From the NCBI GenBank assembly GCA_002917775.1, contig KZ627157.1, positions 616,079 to 680,078 on the forward strand: a stretch of DNA of 64,000 nucleotides. Reading direction: 5' to 3'. The translations under genes and the position numbers were made by a program. This DNA is from Glaciozyma antarctica PI12 (Eukaryota; Basidiomycota; Microbotryomycetes; Kriegeriales; Camptobasidiaceae). The notes beneath the pieces are model-generated. The model did not search any database, had not been told where the DNA came from, and saw nothing but the letters and a program-made list of their open reading frames with translations. Of this stretch, positions 46,201-58,694 are shown piece by piece (position 1 is the stretch's first letter; every line of letters begins with the position of its first letter).

Positions 46201-49200
46201 GGCCCTTCGTTTCGCCGACGCGCAAGCTTCGGAAGACCTCGTCGAATCGTCTCTCGCCCTCGTCCGCAAACTCCTTCGCCTCCGTCGCCGGATCGTCGGA
46301 TCGACCCCCTCGCTCCTCGAAAGGATCGCTCTCTCGCACAGCGCGCCGCAGGGCCTCGGATCGTCGACGCAGCAGAAGGTCGAAATGCTCGAATGCCTTT
46401 CCAAGTACATCGTCGCGCCCATCGACCCCAAGACGGCGACGCAGGCGGCGAAGGTCCTTACGCTCCTCTGCATTGGATCGGGCGAGTGGCAGCCTCGACC
46501 TCCGAGCCTCATCTCCCTCCTCGGTGGCTCAGAACGGACGGAGACGTTTGTTACGGCGATGCTCGGGGTTGCGTCGGACCCGATGTCGGCGGTGGGCTTG
46601 CAAGTCGCGATTTGGGATCTCGTCAGTCCTCTCTCCACCCTCCGGCGTCCCCTTTCTGACCCTTTAAGCTCGGCAGATGTCCTCGATCGTCGAAGCGCAG
46701 CCGAGTCTGGCGTTGCTCCTTGTTACGGGACGACACTACCCCTTCGACGCCAGCAGCGACGACAAAGGCAAGGCGAAAGCGGCGGACCAGTCTCAGGCCT
46801 TCGACGCAGCCGAGGAGTCCGCCAAAGCTCTCGCTAAGTCGCTCGCTCCTGCCCCCTTCCGACCTCTCCCTCGAACTGCTATTGGCGTCGGCCTGGAGAC
46901 GGTCGGAACGTGGGAGGAGGCGTGGGAGCATCGCCCTTCTCTCCTCGCCGCCGTCCTTCGATTCTTCGACTTTGCCTGGCAGCACCTCGTCGATTATGGA
47001 GCAGCTCTCGACGACTTCCGCACACGGCCAGCACCCTGGGACGCCATCGTCAAGATCGCTTTCGAAGGAGTCGGCGAGCAGCCCACAGACGAGGCAGAAG
47101 TCGCGACGTACTGTCACCGGACGATGGCGAAGGCTCACGCCGTTCGGATTTTAGCTCTCGATACGCAAGTTTCGATGAGTCGACCGGGATCGGAGACCCC
47201 GACGAGCGCGAAGGCCCTCCTCAAGTCGCTGGCGGACAAGAGCAAGCTCACGAACGCTCTGCTCGGCGCCATCTCGACCTCATGCGCGCCCGATCTTCAC
47301 CAAGGGATCTCCGAGTTGATCCAGGAGTCGTTCCCCGAGATCCCCATCGACTCGTTCCGCCTACCTCCCCAAACCCATCCTCTCGACGATGCTCGCGAGT
47401 TCGGCTCCGGGTACCTCTACTCGCTACCCCTCCTTCGCCGGAAGCTCGACGGCTTCATGTCGGAGTCAGACGCGATGATCGGGCACGAGAGTCTCGTCGA
47501 CGTGATCGTTCGGACGGGCGAGCTCAACCTCAACTTTTCGCTCCTCGAGGCGCAGATCTCCAACACGCGGTCGTGGCGCCAACTCCTCGAGATCGTCCTG
47601 CCGTTGCTCCGAAGAGATACGGCGGCTTCGGCGACGGTCCTCGGCGTAGCGTCGCTCGTCGCAGAGGCGGTTGCGAACGAGGATCGCGAGGGACAGATCA
47701 TGACGACCGTTCATGAGGAACGCCTTTCGATCCTCCTCACGATGGTCGAGATTCTTCAAGGCATGTCGTCGCCTCAGGTCAAGGACGACCTCGTTCTTCT
47801 CCTCCAGGACGTCAATCGGATCTTCACCAGCGAAACCCTCCCCCCTCTCGAATCCGTCGCGCGCCGCACCACTCCCCTCTTCCACCGAACCCTCTTCCGC
47901 ATCGCCTACTTTATCTTCCGCAAGCTTAACGTCTACAACGGTGTTGGGCGTGACCTCTTCAAGCCGGATCAGAAGGTCTCGCTCGCGGCGTCGACGGACG
48001 CGATCATGCGCGTTATGCTCAGCGGCACGCGAGACCTCTTCGTCCTCGCCCGCGCGAAAAAGGACGTCGAAATCGCGCAGGACCTCACTCTCGCCGTCGC
48101 CGTCCTATCCCAAATCGTCCACTCGCCCTTCGTCCCTCCTCCCCCCGTCTGGCTCGGCTACTGCCAGTCTGTCGACTTCTTCCGCCGCGCGTTCGACGTC
48201 TTCGTCTACATGGATCAACTCGACGGCCGACCGCTGTACGCCCAACTCGTCCTCGACCTCTGCCTCGCAATGGCTTCGTCGACGCCGCGCGCCGCAGAGC
48301 AGATGGCGCTCGAGGGCCTCATGACCGCCTTGACGAACAACGCTCTTACCGCCTCAGCGGAGGCGGGGTCGATCTCGGTCCTCTCGATGGAGGGCGAGCG
48401 CACGACGCAGCACGAGCTCTGGACGTCGATGCTCGCGCTCGTCGTCTCGCTCGTCTCGGCACTCGGGGATTCGACGCAGTTTGTCGAGCACGAGGTGACG
48501 GGATTCGTGCGGCTGTATGGAGCGCAGATTGCCGTCTCGATGGGGTGGAACGCGGATAGTCCGTTGACGTTCGCGGGGCTCGAGGAGACGCAGAACGCTG
48601 TTGCGCTCATGTATGGACTCGTTCATCGCGCCGGAGGACAATCGCCCGTCACGGCGGTGTTTGCGGAGCAGGCGCTCAACCTCCTCCAGCAAATCGTCTA
48701 CGCCATCCTCCACCCTAATCATCTTTCGACTCTCATCGAACCCGTTACGGCCGAGGAGCGAGCGTGGCTCGACAAGGACCATTCGGAGGCGGAGACGGAT
48801 TTGGCGAGGAGACCGGTGGTGGGGGCTGTGACGATGGCGCTCGTCAAGCTTGCGCGCGTTATCGTGGACAGTTTGCTGGCGTATACGCAGGCGTTCACGG
48901 TTCTCACGAAGGAGAGCAGCGAGTGGAGGAAGGATCGCGCGATCGTCATTCCTGTGCGTCTTTCGCTTTCTCGCTCTCTCTGCTCTCGCTGACTTCGTTC
49001 ATCGCAGACGGCTACCGTCACCTCGAACGAGCGCGCCTCAATCGGAACCCTCTTCGACCTCGCCTCCTTCTCCCTCGACATCCTCCGCCAACCCTCCACC
49101 CCCCTACCACCTTCCGTTCCCACCTCCCCTCTCCCGCCCTACTCCTCCTCAACCATGTACACGACCGTCCAACAAACACTCGAAGCGACCCTCCTCCTCG

Positions 49201-49424
49201 CGGCGACTCAGCTCGCGCTCTGGCTCCAGCAGATCGAGCCGACGAGAGCGGGCGGATTGATGAGGAGGGAGATCACGGGGGAGTTGGCGGGGGATTTGGT
49301 GAGTACATTGGAGAGGACGGCGAACCTTGGTGGGAAGGCGGAGAAGGGGAAGAAGGAGAAGGGGATGTCGATGGAGTTGATTGGGGTGTTGAAGGGGTTT
49401 GTGAAGGACCAGGTGGCCGAGTAG
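43287..49424 (+). CDS. NUP188: Nup188-type scaffold nucleoporin
   Basis: Very large alpha-helical nucleoporin of about 1950 residues in only a handful of exons; exon 44124-46626 alone codes for over 800 residues. N-terminal text is SYHELSSTTGVLSPHV and VVRDVADRFELDELEALL. Then come GQRQEIFGFFDVETTGLVKE and an SH3-like insert typical of Nup188 (SLTIPVGTHGRLVSQQGRKP, then VISWELEWSGWRLFGDVLED). Long Leu-rich helical repeats follow to the end (SMELIGVLKGFVKDQVAE). Nup188 belongs to the inner ring of the nuclear pore and lines the transport channel. The start is at ATG 43287; the first intron boundary is uncertain, because the obvious donor (GTGCGT at 43349) leaves the wrong phase for the next exon. 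Intron 46624-46676 joins WDL to MSSIVEAQPS. The call is firm from the SH3-like segment and size. Confidence 0.88.
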
Positions 49425-49516
49425 ATGGAATTTGGATGGGTGTTGATAAGGACTTGGAGACGCGAGTAGAGATAACACGGCGGGAGGGGCTTGTGAAGCT
49501 TCTAGCTCTATTGCGT

Positions 49517-50308
49517 TTACATGACCTGGTAGGCGTCGTAGATCACTGGGGAGAAATTTGAGAAGGTGAGCTTGCGAAGGTCGGAGGGAGCGAACCGCTG
49601 CTCACCCTGCTTCCCACTTCGAAGCCCACTTCCAACAAACATCGCAGTGTTCAAGTGGCCGTATTTTGACTTGGCATCCACCTATCCTCGACGCCAGCTC
49701 AGCGTCCGCTCGTTCAGCATCGCCTAAACTCCGCGCACTCACCTCCATTTCGATAAAAAGCCGGAAACTGTAGTGCTCGGTAGCTCGGTAGCACGACCGT
49801 AGATCCCACCCTCGCCGCGTCACTCAGCCTCTGCAGAACCTCCTTGGGACCCGTCCTCCATCCGCGAGTGCTGATCTGGATGAATGTCGGCGCGGAGCCG
49901 TCGTCTTCGTGCGTCTTGATGAGGTACCGCGTTGAGAGCTTTGCAGCAAGAGGAGCCGAGGGGTGAGATGCGCTCTGGATGTACTGGCTGTCTGCATCGC
50001 AATCGTAAGCTTAGGGAGAGCGAGAGAGGGAGAGGAGCAAGCGTACCCTGTCCTCCGGGGCTGCGTGTCGGGGGTGCGTCAGCTTGCGAGCTGCTGGAGA
50101 GTAGGAGAATGTCAACTCACACTATCTCTCCCCTGCCAAACGTCCCCGTGAAGCTCCCACCTCTGAACGAGATCCAGTTGTGTTGCCCGGCTCCTGCAGC
50201 ACCCTCGCCGAGCGAGAGCAGAGGTTCGAGGTCGCAGACTAGCCGGAAGGAATGCTGGAGAGTAGGCTGGGGAATAGGGATAGCGTAGGCTGTCGTGTAG
50301 TCCGTCAT
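49517..50308 (-). CDS. DUF3237 family protein
   Basis: Protein of about 200 residues, start ATG at 50308 (MTDYTTAYAIPIPQPTLQHS), stop at 49517. Five or six short exons give, in order, FRLVCDLEPLLSLGEG, WISFRGGSFTGTFGRGEIV, a RYLIKTHEDDGSAPTFIQIS strand, TRGWRTGPKEVLQRL, YSFRLFIEMEVGD and the end LNTAMFVGSGLRSG through FSPVIYDAYQVM. This follows the beta-barrel order of DUF3237 proteins (R-Y-hydrophobic-I-x-T, then G-xR-x-GP, then LN-x-x-x-FVG, then YDxYxV). The biochemical role of the family is not settled. It converges on NUP188 with 92 bases between stops. Gene model good, function unknown. Confidence 0.75.
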
Positions 50309-50698
50309 CTTGGGCGGGGGAAGCTCAAGGAGTCGAGCACCTCGGACCCAATCGGACGAAAGTCGGGGTAATATTTACTAAAATCGCCAAGTGGGGTAGG
50401 CTGCGGGAATTAAATCAGGACGCCCCTGATTGCTCCCCCCTCCCCTCGAGCAGGCCTGCGTGCAGCTGTCCCAGCCGATCCAGCGTAGAGGAAACGACAC
50501 GCCGACGAAGCCTTGAACAGCGACCGCGATCTCAGGAACACTCGCCGCTCGCACAACCTCTTCTCGAGATCTTACCACCGCGTGTCGCTTCGAGCAACAG
50601 CTAGCTGGTAGGGCACAGGAGTAAGTGTAGATAGAGCAGAGCTGACCTTGTGCGTTGATAGAGCAGCTCTCACGAAGAAGCAAAGGCAACGCCCTTCG
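50309..50698. promoter_or_regulatory. Divergent promoter region and 5' UTR intron of the DHHC gene
   Basis: 390 bases between divergent start codons. An AT-rich patch (GTAATATTTACTAAAATC near 50369) is the likely core of one promoter. A short intron (50621-50661, GTAAGT donor, GCTGACC branch, GATAG acceptor) appears to lie in the 5' UTR of the plus-strand gene. No other feature. Confidence 0.45.
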
Positions 50699-52986
50699 AT
50701 GGAAGCTCCCGCACGCACCTCACCATCTCTAAGCTCCCCAAGCCGTCCCTCCCGCGTCTCCATCGGAACTCGGGCGCCCGACACCGCAGGAGACTCTGGG
50801 AACGTCTCGGATGGGAGCTTGAGCGGGACGAGGGACTACTACGGCGTGGCAAGGCGGACCAGCACGGACCGGAGGAGCGTGAACGGAGCTCGAGGGAACG
50901 ACGCAAGTGCAGGCGCTTCGTCGCAAAGCCGGCCAGGATCCTACGGAGCTCGACCCAACTCGAAACTGCCCGGCGTCCTCCCCAGCTCGTCCTTCTTTCA
51001 TCCACGTACCTCTCGCATCCTCGACCCATGCGAACCGCGAAGGACGGGGAACGGCCCACTCATTACGAGGGTTGCGACGGACTACTCGGGACGCGGGGAG
51101 AAGCTTGTGACGAGGAGGTTCAGCGGGCAGGAGGAGGAGGAGGAGGACGAGTCGCGGTCTAGCTTATCGACCGCGCAGCTAAGGACGGCAAGGGAGAGTC
51201 AGGAGACCTTCGCGACTCCCTCCCTGCGAACGTCTTACGATGCAGCAACACATCGACATCCCACTGAACTCCTCGCTCGCGCCCAGTCCTTCGACAACCC
51301 CTCCCTCTCGAGCCACGGACACGGACGGGACTACTCCGCAACGACTCTCGCCCCCCTCCCCTCTCTCGACTCTCAGCACCGAATGACCTCCCACGCCTCT
51401 CGCGAACCTCTCCTAGACTTTCCCACCACAACTCAGGCCTCTCCTGCGCGTCCTAAGCACGCGCACACTCTCTCGGGCGAATCAAGGCGCACGCGCGTTA
51501 GCGTCGAGAGCATCGTTCAGCGCGCGAGGAACTCGATTGCGATGAGCCGGTCAGGAACAGAGGAGAACGTCGAGGCCGTACGAGGAGGGAGGAAAGGAGG
51601 AGTGCAGATCATGGAGAACAGCGGGGAGTACGACCGGTCGACGATGCCAGCGAGTCGAAGCTCGCCGCGGAAGGACGACCCACCTCCCCTTCCTCCTCTT
51701 CGAGCGTCGGTGACGGAAGAGAAGGGACGGAGGATGCGGAACTACGAGCTGCACGAGGGGTCGAACCGGTTCTTCCTCGCTGGCCGAATCCTCAGCTCTA
51801 AGGACAACCCAGCGCCTTTCCTCGTCAGCTTATTCCTCGCATTCCTCCTGCCTATCCTCTTTTTCGTCTTCTCGGGATCGTACCTATGGACGCATCTCGG
51901 CGGAGGAGGCAAGGCGTCCATCTTCGTCTTCCTCTGGATGAGCGCAGTCATGTTGACGAACATGGTGCGTTCCTCTTTCTCCTCCGTTCCGATTTGAGCT
52001 GACGATTCCTCTTCGTTTACAGTGCGTGACGGCGTGGAGAGATCCTGGAATCCTCCCGAGGCATTTGGACCCGGTGCCGGAGCGGGAGTGGGTCGCGGAC
52101 CTGGGAGGGGAGGGCGTAGGAGGCTGGCGAGCGGAGCCCAAGTACGTGAGGATCAAGGAGGGTGTGGTGGCGAGCAAGTGTGAGTCTTTCGTCGCTGCCT
52201 TGGTCGAGTCGTGGCTGACGATTCGTGTGGTCGCAGGGTGCGAGACTTGCGAAACGTGAGCTGGTGTTGTTGACGCGCTCTCCGCTGGATCTGACTTGCT
52301 TTCTAGGTATCGACCGCCTCGGACTTCTCATTGCAGGCTGTGTGATAACTGTGTCCTCCATACGGACCATCACGTTCGTCCTCCGTCGAACTCACTACCC
52401 TCTACCAACTAACACCGTCACTCCCAGTGCTCCTTCCTTAACAACTGCATTGGTCGGCGCTCCTACACTCCCTTCATCGTCTTCCTCATCTCCTCAATCT
52501 TCTGCGCCATCTACGTCGTCGCCTTCTCCGCCTGGCACATCGCAAGCCGGCACGCCGAGTCAGTCGACCCGACTTCGACTGCGTTCGGCGAACCCTGGGT
52601 GACGCGCTGGGATGTCGTAGGAAGCTTTGTGGTCGCTGCCATGTCGTTTGGACTCGTGCTTCCGATCCTGGGGTTGTTCTCGTACCACGCGAGGTTACTG
52701 TGGAGCAACCGCACGACGATCGAGATGGTGCGTTCCTCCTTCTACCGTCCCACCCTCGAGAAACGCTAACTCTCTCACTCATCGGCAGCTACGATCGAAA
52801 GCCGACCGATCAGGCGGGATCAACCCTGCGAACGGGCAGGCGACGGGTAACCTCTACGCGCTCAATTCGCCGTTCGCCAATATCGTCTTCATCCTCTGCA
52901 GGCCTATGATTGTTCCGAGTTGGATTTCGCCACATCGGTACGCGACGAGGGATCCAAGAGAGGTGGAGGGGAAGGAGGGGGTTTGA
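50699..52986 (+). CDS. ERF2: Erf2-type DHHC palmitoyltransferase
   Basis: Protein S-acyltransferase. A disordered Ser/Arg-rich N-terminus of about 370 residues ([20 protein letters not shown] onward) precedes the membrane part. Membrane spans are [57 protein letters not shown] and [20 protein letters not shown]. The Cys-rich domain between spans 2 and 3 reads [31 protein letters not shown] then [12 protein letters not shown], with the catalytic DHHC cysteine split by an intron right after the second His. The DPG motif (DPGILPRHL) and a TTxE-like NRTTIEM segment are present. The layout with YRPPRTSHC and NNCIG matches Erf2, the ER enzyme that palmitoylates Ras. The N-terminal extension is long for yeast Erf2 but usual in basidiomycetes. 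About seven exons. Confidence 0.9.
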
Positions 52987-53521
52987 GGAGGGTGAGTGCG
53001 AGTTCCGCGCGTGAGGAGTTGGGCTGATGGTCTTGGCTTGTAGGGTTTTGGTGGGGATTGGGGTCTCAAGTTAGCTTGCATCGTACTGCAATCGTCGTCA
53101 CTCGTTCTGACTCTGGGTGTGCTTGCGAGAGTTGCGAAACGTGCGCAGGTTCGGCGAGGGGAGTTCTACTCGCGTACTTATGGGAAGAAGCTCTCCTCTC
53201 TGGAGGTGTCTGTTGAGATTCTGTTGCAGCATGAGCGAACGAAGGGCAGCAGCGACCGCGAGAAAGCACTCAGGGACTACTCAGGGCGGGATTTAAGGGC
53301 CGTGAGAAGGTCAGGAGACGAAGCTCCCTCTCTTGCTTTCTTCCACAACCCTCTGCTTCCTGAGCTCTCTCCTCGACGGCAAGCTTCCTACTTCCAGTCG
53401 GTACCGCACCTAGCCCCAGCCTGCTCCGTTCCCACCGCTCCTCACACACCTCGGCGTCGGCTCCAGATCGACTCCCCCACATCTCCGCCACCGCTCCTCT
53501 CTCCTCTCTCTCTCTCGAACC
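52987..53521. promoter_or_regulatory. Intergenic: alpha-glucosidase promoter
   Basis: 535 bases without a supported gene. GGGATTTAAGGGC near 53287 is TATA-like and sits about 230 bases before the ATG at 53522. A CT-rich leader (CTCCTCTCTCCTCTCTCTC type, near 53495-53518) follows. No named regulator site recognised. Confidence 0.4.
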
Positions 53522-55802
53522 ATGAAGCAACCTGTCACCTGGTGGAAAGAGGCGGTCATCTATCAGGTCCAGCTCCTCTCCTACGCTTCCCACCGTGGCA
53601 GAAGCTGACGATCTCCGCGTTTCCTAGATCTATCCCGCCTCCTTCAAGGTTCGTAGCCGCGCTGCTCGCGTCTCTTAGCCTGCTAATGGTTGATTTGTCT
53701 GACAGGACTCCACCGGGACAGGTCAGGGAGACATTCCTGGCATCATTTCGAAGCTGGACCACCTTGCCGACCTGGGCATCGACGTCCTCTGGGTCTGTCC
53801 CTTCTTCAAGAGGTGAGTTCGCTGCGACGGCCTACAGTAACGCGTCTCAATGATCTATACAGTCCCCAACACGATCTTGGATACGACATCTCCGACTACC
53901 AGAGCGTTCACGAACCCTACGGTACTTTGGCCGATGTCGAGGAGCTCATCAAAGGCTGCCATTCGCGCGGAATCAAGATCATCTTCGACCTCGTCGTCAA
54001 GTACGTCTTCTCAAAGCCGCACACCAAGTTCAGCCTTGCTGACGACCCACCTCGCAGCCACACTTCAAATCAGCACGCCTGGTTCGAGGAGAGTCGCTCG
54101 TCAAAGACGAACCCCAAGCGAGATTGGTACCATTGGCGACCTGCGACGATGGTCGATGGCGTTAGGAATCCTCCTTGCAACTGGCGAGGTGCATTCGGCG
54201 GGAGCGTTTGGGAATGGGACGAAGCGACGGAGGAGGTAGGTCGTTTTAAAAAATGCTCGGTCGCTGGGCTGATCTCGCCTCGTTCTTGCAGTACTACCTT
54301 CATTTGTTCGCTCCCGAGCAGCCCGATCTGAACTGGGAGAATCCTGAAGTCCGCCAGGTAGGTCGTAGGTTCGTCGCGCTTCGCAGCCGTCTCGCTAACC
54401 GACTGGCTCTTCGCAGGCGATCTACGCGAATGCCATTCGCTTCTGGCTTGACAAAGGTGAGAAGCTTTGCTTCCATCTCCTTTCTTAATGTCCCTGACCG
54501 CCTTTGCTTCGCAGGAGTCGACGGATTCCGTATTGATACGCAAGCCGTGAATGCTTCTCGCCTCGCTGCGCGAAAGCTGACCTTGCTCCTTGCAGCGTCA
54601 ACATGTACTCCAAGCACGAGTTCAAGGACGTTCCTATCACCGCTCCTGGAGACGAGTGGCAGCCTGCGGGCGAGCGGTTTACCAACGGGCCTCACCTTCA
54701 TGAGTACCTCAAGGAGATGTACGCTGAGACCTTCGCACACTACGAGTACGTTGCATATCCTTGTCAAGGACCTCGAACTGATGTGGTATGACCAGCTGCG
54801 TTACTATCGGCGAGATTCCCTTTACGCCAAAGCTGGACGACATCCTCAAGTTCATCGCAGCCTCGGAGAAGGAGCTGTCCATGGTCATCCAGTTCGACCT
54901 CGCCGACCTCGATCACGGCAGCGGTCGCTTCCCCCTCAACCGAGTCGACTGGACTCTCTCCCAGTTCAAGGAGATCACAACCAAGTCGCAGCGCCTCACG
55001 GAGCCGAAGCACGACGCTTGGGCGACGACGTACCTCGAGAACCACGACCAAGCTCGCTCGGTCACTCGCTACGCTTCCGACAGTCCTCAGCACCGAGTCG
55101 CTTCAGCAAAGATGCTCGCAGTCTACCTCCTCACGCTTTCGGGGACGCCCATCATCTTCGAAGGAGGTTCGTCGACGCTTCTCTCGTCGCGCAGGTACTC
55201 AACCTGACGCAACGTCTCGCTTCGCAGAGGAGATCGGCATGATCAACATGCCCAAGTCCTGGGGTGTCGACGAGGAGTACAAGGACATCAGCACGATCAA
55301 CCTCTGGCGCGACATCAAGCTCGCCTCAATCCGAGAGCCCGAGCTGCTCGAAGTCGGTCGAGGAGGGATCCAGCTCACGGCGCGCGACCATGCCCGCACG
55401 CCGATGCAGTGGGATTCGAATCCTGGAGCGGGCTTCTCGACGAGCGAGAAGACGTGGATGCGCGTGATGGACTCGTCGGTCATCAACGTCGCGGACCAGG
55501 TCGACGACCCTTCGACCGTACTCGGGTTCTACAAGTCGTTGATCGCGCTTCGACGGGCGCATCAGGACGTCTTCGTCTATGGCGAATTCGAGATGCTCGA
55601 TTTCGAGAACGAGGCGACGGTGCAGTTCGTTAAGCGGAGCGGGAACAGGGTCGTCCTCGTCGTCCTCAGCTTCACGGACACCGAGCAGCCGTTCCTGAAG
55701 CCGGGTTCGATCAAGGGAGATGGAAGGCTTCTCCTTTCGTCGGTTGGGGATGGCGATGGCAAGCTCGCTCCTTTCGAGGCTCGAATTTACCTGTTCGAGT
55801 GA
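53522..55802 (+). CDS. GH13 alpha-glucosidase (maltase / oligo-1,6-glucosidase type), intracellular
   Basis: Start MKQPVTWWKEAVIYQIYPAS; there is no signal peptide, so it should be cytosolic and needs a sugar transporter. GH13 motifs in order: DSTGTGQGDIPGIISKLDHL, IIFDLVVNHTS, the nucleophile region VDGFRIDTVNMYSK (Asp), the acid/base region VTIGEIPF (Glu), LENHDQARSVTRYA (third Asp), GTPIIFEGEEIGMINMP, and RTPMQWDSNPGAGFS. These are the marks of maltase/isomaltase enzymes that split terminal glucose from short alpha-glucosides. Length is about 580 residues, typical of the family. About ten exons; intron 54540-54595 uses a GC donor (AC|GCAAGC) and is required to give FRIDTVNMYSK. The end is EARIYLFE. 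No MAL regulator or transporter lies next to it. Confidence 0.93.
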
Positions 55803-56574
55803 GGAGGGAGAGGAGATAGATTTCATGTAAAGCTGTTAATATTCGTCCTGGGACCTCGCTCCCAACTCTCCGGCTTGCTTTGACTTCTGTACCCGCTTCC
55901 AGCGTCTTCGTAATTTCCAAACGGTCGACGTCGTTCCTTGCGAAGCAGAGCGAGGGCCGCATTTTGCGAAGTTCGCCTGCGATGCGCAGAGGAACGCTCT
56001 AGCTCGTCGAGTTAGATCTCTTGCCTCTCCAAATACGGCGTTGGATCTATCACCTCGTCGTAGGCGAGTCTGCGAGAGAACGGTCGGAATTATATCGCTG
56101 GGCTAAGTGCTTATCTGGCAGCTCTGCCAATTTATTTCCCTGCTCCCCTCGCTCGCAGCTCCCTTCTGCGCCTCGTTCGAGCTCAACTCGCCCTAGCTTG
56201 GACTCGCAAGTACAACTTTATCAACGACCATCGTCGAGCCGAGCAACTCAAGCCGAGACGAAGTAGCAAACAGCCGGCAAGTGGTCCTCCTCAGCAACCC
56301 ACTTCGCTCCCTTGTTCTGACCACCCCTTCTACCCTCAGTCAATCCCCAGCTCCAGCCCACTCGCCGTCAAGAACCAGTCGATACTGGATCTATTCGCTC
56401 GTCCAGAAACCGGCTTCACCTCTCGAACGAGCCAACCTCCCTCCTCAATCCCTTCGTAGCCCCGCCCCCTTCTCCTCCTCACCTCCCCCTCCTTTCCCCT
56501 TTCCGGCACGCTCTCCCACCCAAAACTATCTCCACCTCTTCACTACCCAGGCCCCTCTCACCGCCTCCTCCCCC
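55803..56574. promoter_or_regulatory. Intergenic: LAMMER kinase promoter and leader
   Basis: 772 bases without a supported gene. GAATTATATCG near 56088 is TATA-like, about 485 bases before the ATG at 56575. From about 56280 onward the plus strand is very CT-rich, consistent with a long 5' leader. An open frame runs through the leader (56281 onward) but has no ATG before 56575 and poor coding character. Confidence 0.4.
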
Positions 56575-58694
56575 ATGTCGAAAGTGGCCACTCGCCAGAG
56601 CGGCACAACCACCACGACCTCCCGCCGTCCCCGTGCTCCCGCCGCCACCTCCACTTCCAACTACACTTCCCGGCGCGCTCCTCCACCCCCTTATCGCGTC
56701 GAGCAGGTCATGCAAAACGGAGTTGCGACGGAGGTCATTACGATCGAAGACACGCCGCCGCCGGTCGCTGGGTCTTCGGGAGCAGGAGCAGGAGGGACGC
56801 ACGCTTCGACTAGCAGCCGCTACGACAGTCAATCGAACTACGAGCCTCCGTCGAAGAAGCGCAGGAACGACGGCGCGCATGTATCGGACCAGCCCTACGC
56901 GACCTCGTCGAGCTACCGAATGCCGCCGCCCGGAATGAACTACGAGAGCTCGGCGCAGGGCTCAACGAAGACCAAGCGGAAGCACGATGCGTACGATGGG
57001 TTCTCGAACGAGCGGGAGAGTGGGAGTGGACGAGGGGTGAGTGTCGCGCTCGAGGAGGGTGGGAGTGGGCGGCTGACAATCTGCGTCTCGCTACAGGGAC
57101 GGAAGGAACCCAAGGTGCAACAGGAGCTACCTGTCAGCGACAAGGATGGACACTACATTGTGCGCGTGGGCGATGTTCTTGACGATAACTGTAAGTCGTC
57201 TCGTTCTCAGCGGACTTGCGTGAACGAAAGCCGACGCTCGCTCCTTTCCAGATGAGATTGATCGGCTGCTAGGTCAGGGAACGTTCGGCAAGGTCGTTTG
57301 TGCGACGGATCACATTAGCGGGAAGCAAGTGGCGGTCAAAATCATGTACGCTCCCTCTCGCCGTCTCTTCCCGCACGTGCCCTTTACTAACGCTGCCCGC
57401 TCGTCCAGTCGAGCTGTGCCGAAATACCGGGACGCGAGCAAGGTCGAGATCAAGGTCCTACGAAAGTTGGCGGAAGAGGACCCGGACAACCAATAGTGCG
57501 GCGACCCCCCTCAGCGACGCCGTCCAGTTTCGCTGACGAAGCTGCTTCTCCTCAGCCGCTGCATTCACCTTCTCAACACCTTCGACTACCGCGGCCACGT
57601 CTGCATCGTCTCCGAACTCCTCTCCGCCTCCGTCTTCGACTACCTCAAGGAGAACCAGTACCAGCCCTTCCTGTTCAACCACATTCAAGACTTTGCGAGA
57701 CAGCTCCTCGGTAGCGTGTGCTGTGCGTTTCCCACTTTTAGCTCGCGACTTCCACGACGTGCTGACGTTGCGTTCTCGCAGTCCTCCACAAGCACGAGCT
57801 CATCCACACCGACCTCAAGCCGGAAAATATCCTCCTCGAGAACACCGACTCCTACATCGTGCCGGGCAAGGTTCGCTCCGCATCACTCGCAGCTCTCCCT
57901 TTTTCCCCGTCTGACTCTCGTGCCGCAGAAGACAAAGACGAAGAAGATTCTCAAGAGCTCTGCCATTCGGTTGATCGACTTTGGAAGCGCGACGTTCGAG
58001 AAGGAGTACCACGCCAACGTCGTCTCGACTCGGCACTACCGTGCACCGGAGATCATCCTCGGTGCATCTTCCTCGCCGTTCGAGCTTCCTGGTCGACTGC
58101 TGACTTGTTCGCATCTTCAGGCATGAGCTGGTCCTACCCCTGCGACGTCTGGTCCATCGGCTGCATCCTCATCGAGTTCTACACTGGCGAAGCTCTCTTC
58201 CAGACGCACGAGAACGTCGAGCACCTCGCCATGATGCGCCGGGTCTTTGGCGAGATGCCTGATCGGTTCATCGCCGCCGCCAACGAGTGCGTTCTTCCCC
58301 CGTTCATTCTCCCGTCTCGCTCGGTTCTGACGCGAACATCGCTCCCAGGAAACACCCCGAGTGGTTCACCAAGTCCGCGTCTTCGCCCCGAGTCCTCGCC
58401 TTCCCCACCGCCGGGACGACGAAGCAGAGCAAGAAGTTCGTCAGCCAGATGCGTTCACTTCGGGTTAGTCCTATCTCTTCGCCTTGCACGCCCGTCGAGA
58501 TCGACTGACCGCCCCCTCTTTTCTCGCAGGACATGATTCCGAGCGACACGATCGCAGCTCAGCGCTTCCTCGCCCTCCTCGAGACTCTTCTTCGCTGGGA
58601 GCCGTCAAAACGCTCGACTGTCGAGGAGGCCCTTAAGCACCCCTTCTTCTCCATCAAGATTGCCGAGGACCCGGGGTTGCCTGGCGCTCGCTGA
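56575..58694 (+). CDS. KNS1: LAMMER (CLK/Kns1/Lkh1) dual-specificity kinase
   Basis: Start MSKVATRQSGTTTTTSRRPR, with a basic N-terminus (EPPSKKRRNDG, KTKRKHDAYDG) that likely sends it to the nucleus. Kinase domain: YEIDRLLGQGTFGKVVCATD, QVAVKIIRAVPKYRDAS, HKHELIHTDLKPENILLEN (catalytic loop HTDLKPEN, the LAMMER variant of HRDLKPEN), IRLIDFGSATFEKEYHANVV, STRHYRAPEIILGMSWSYP, and the defining LAMMER box as EHLAMMRRVFGEMPDRF. The end is VEEALKHPFFSIKIAEDPG. About nine exons. Such kinases phosphorylate SR splicing factors and link metabolism and stress to splicing and adhesion. The LAMMER box and STRHYRAPE make the family secure. Confidence 0.93.

Noticed and set aside
44124-46626. Several long open frames in other phases inside the NUP188 exon
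   Set aside because: High GC with few stops creates long shadows in all phases; only one frame has the conserved nucleoporin text.
53522-55802. A maltose utilisation cluster around the alpha-glucosidase
   Set aside because: Neighbours are a palmitoyltransferase and a LAMMER kinase; no sugar transporter or MAL-type regulator is adjacent.
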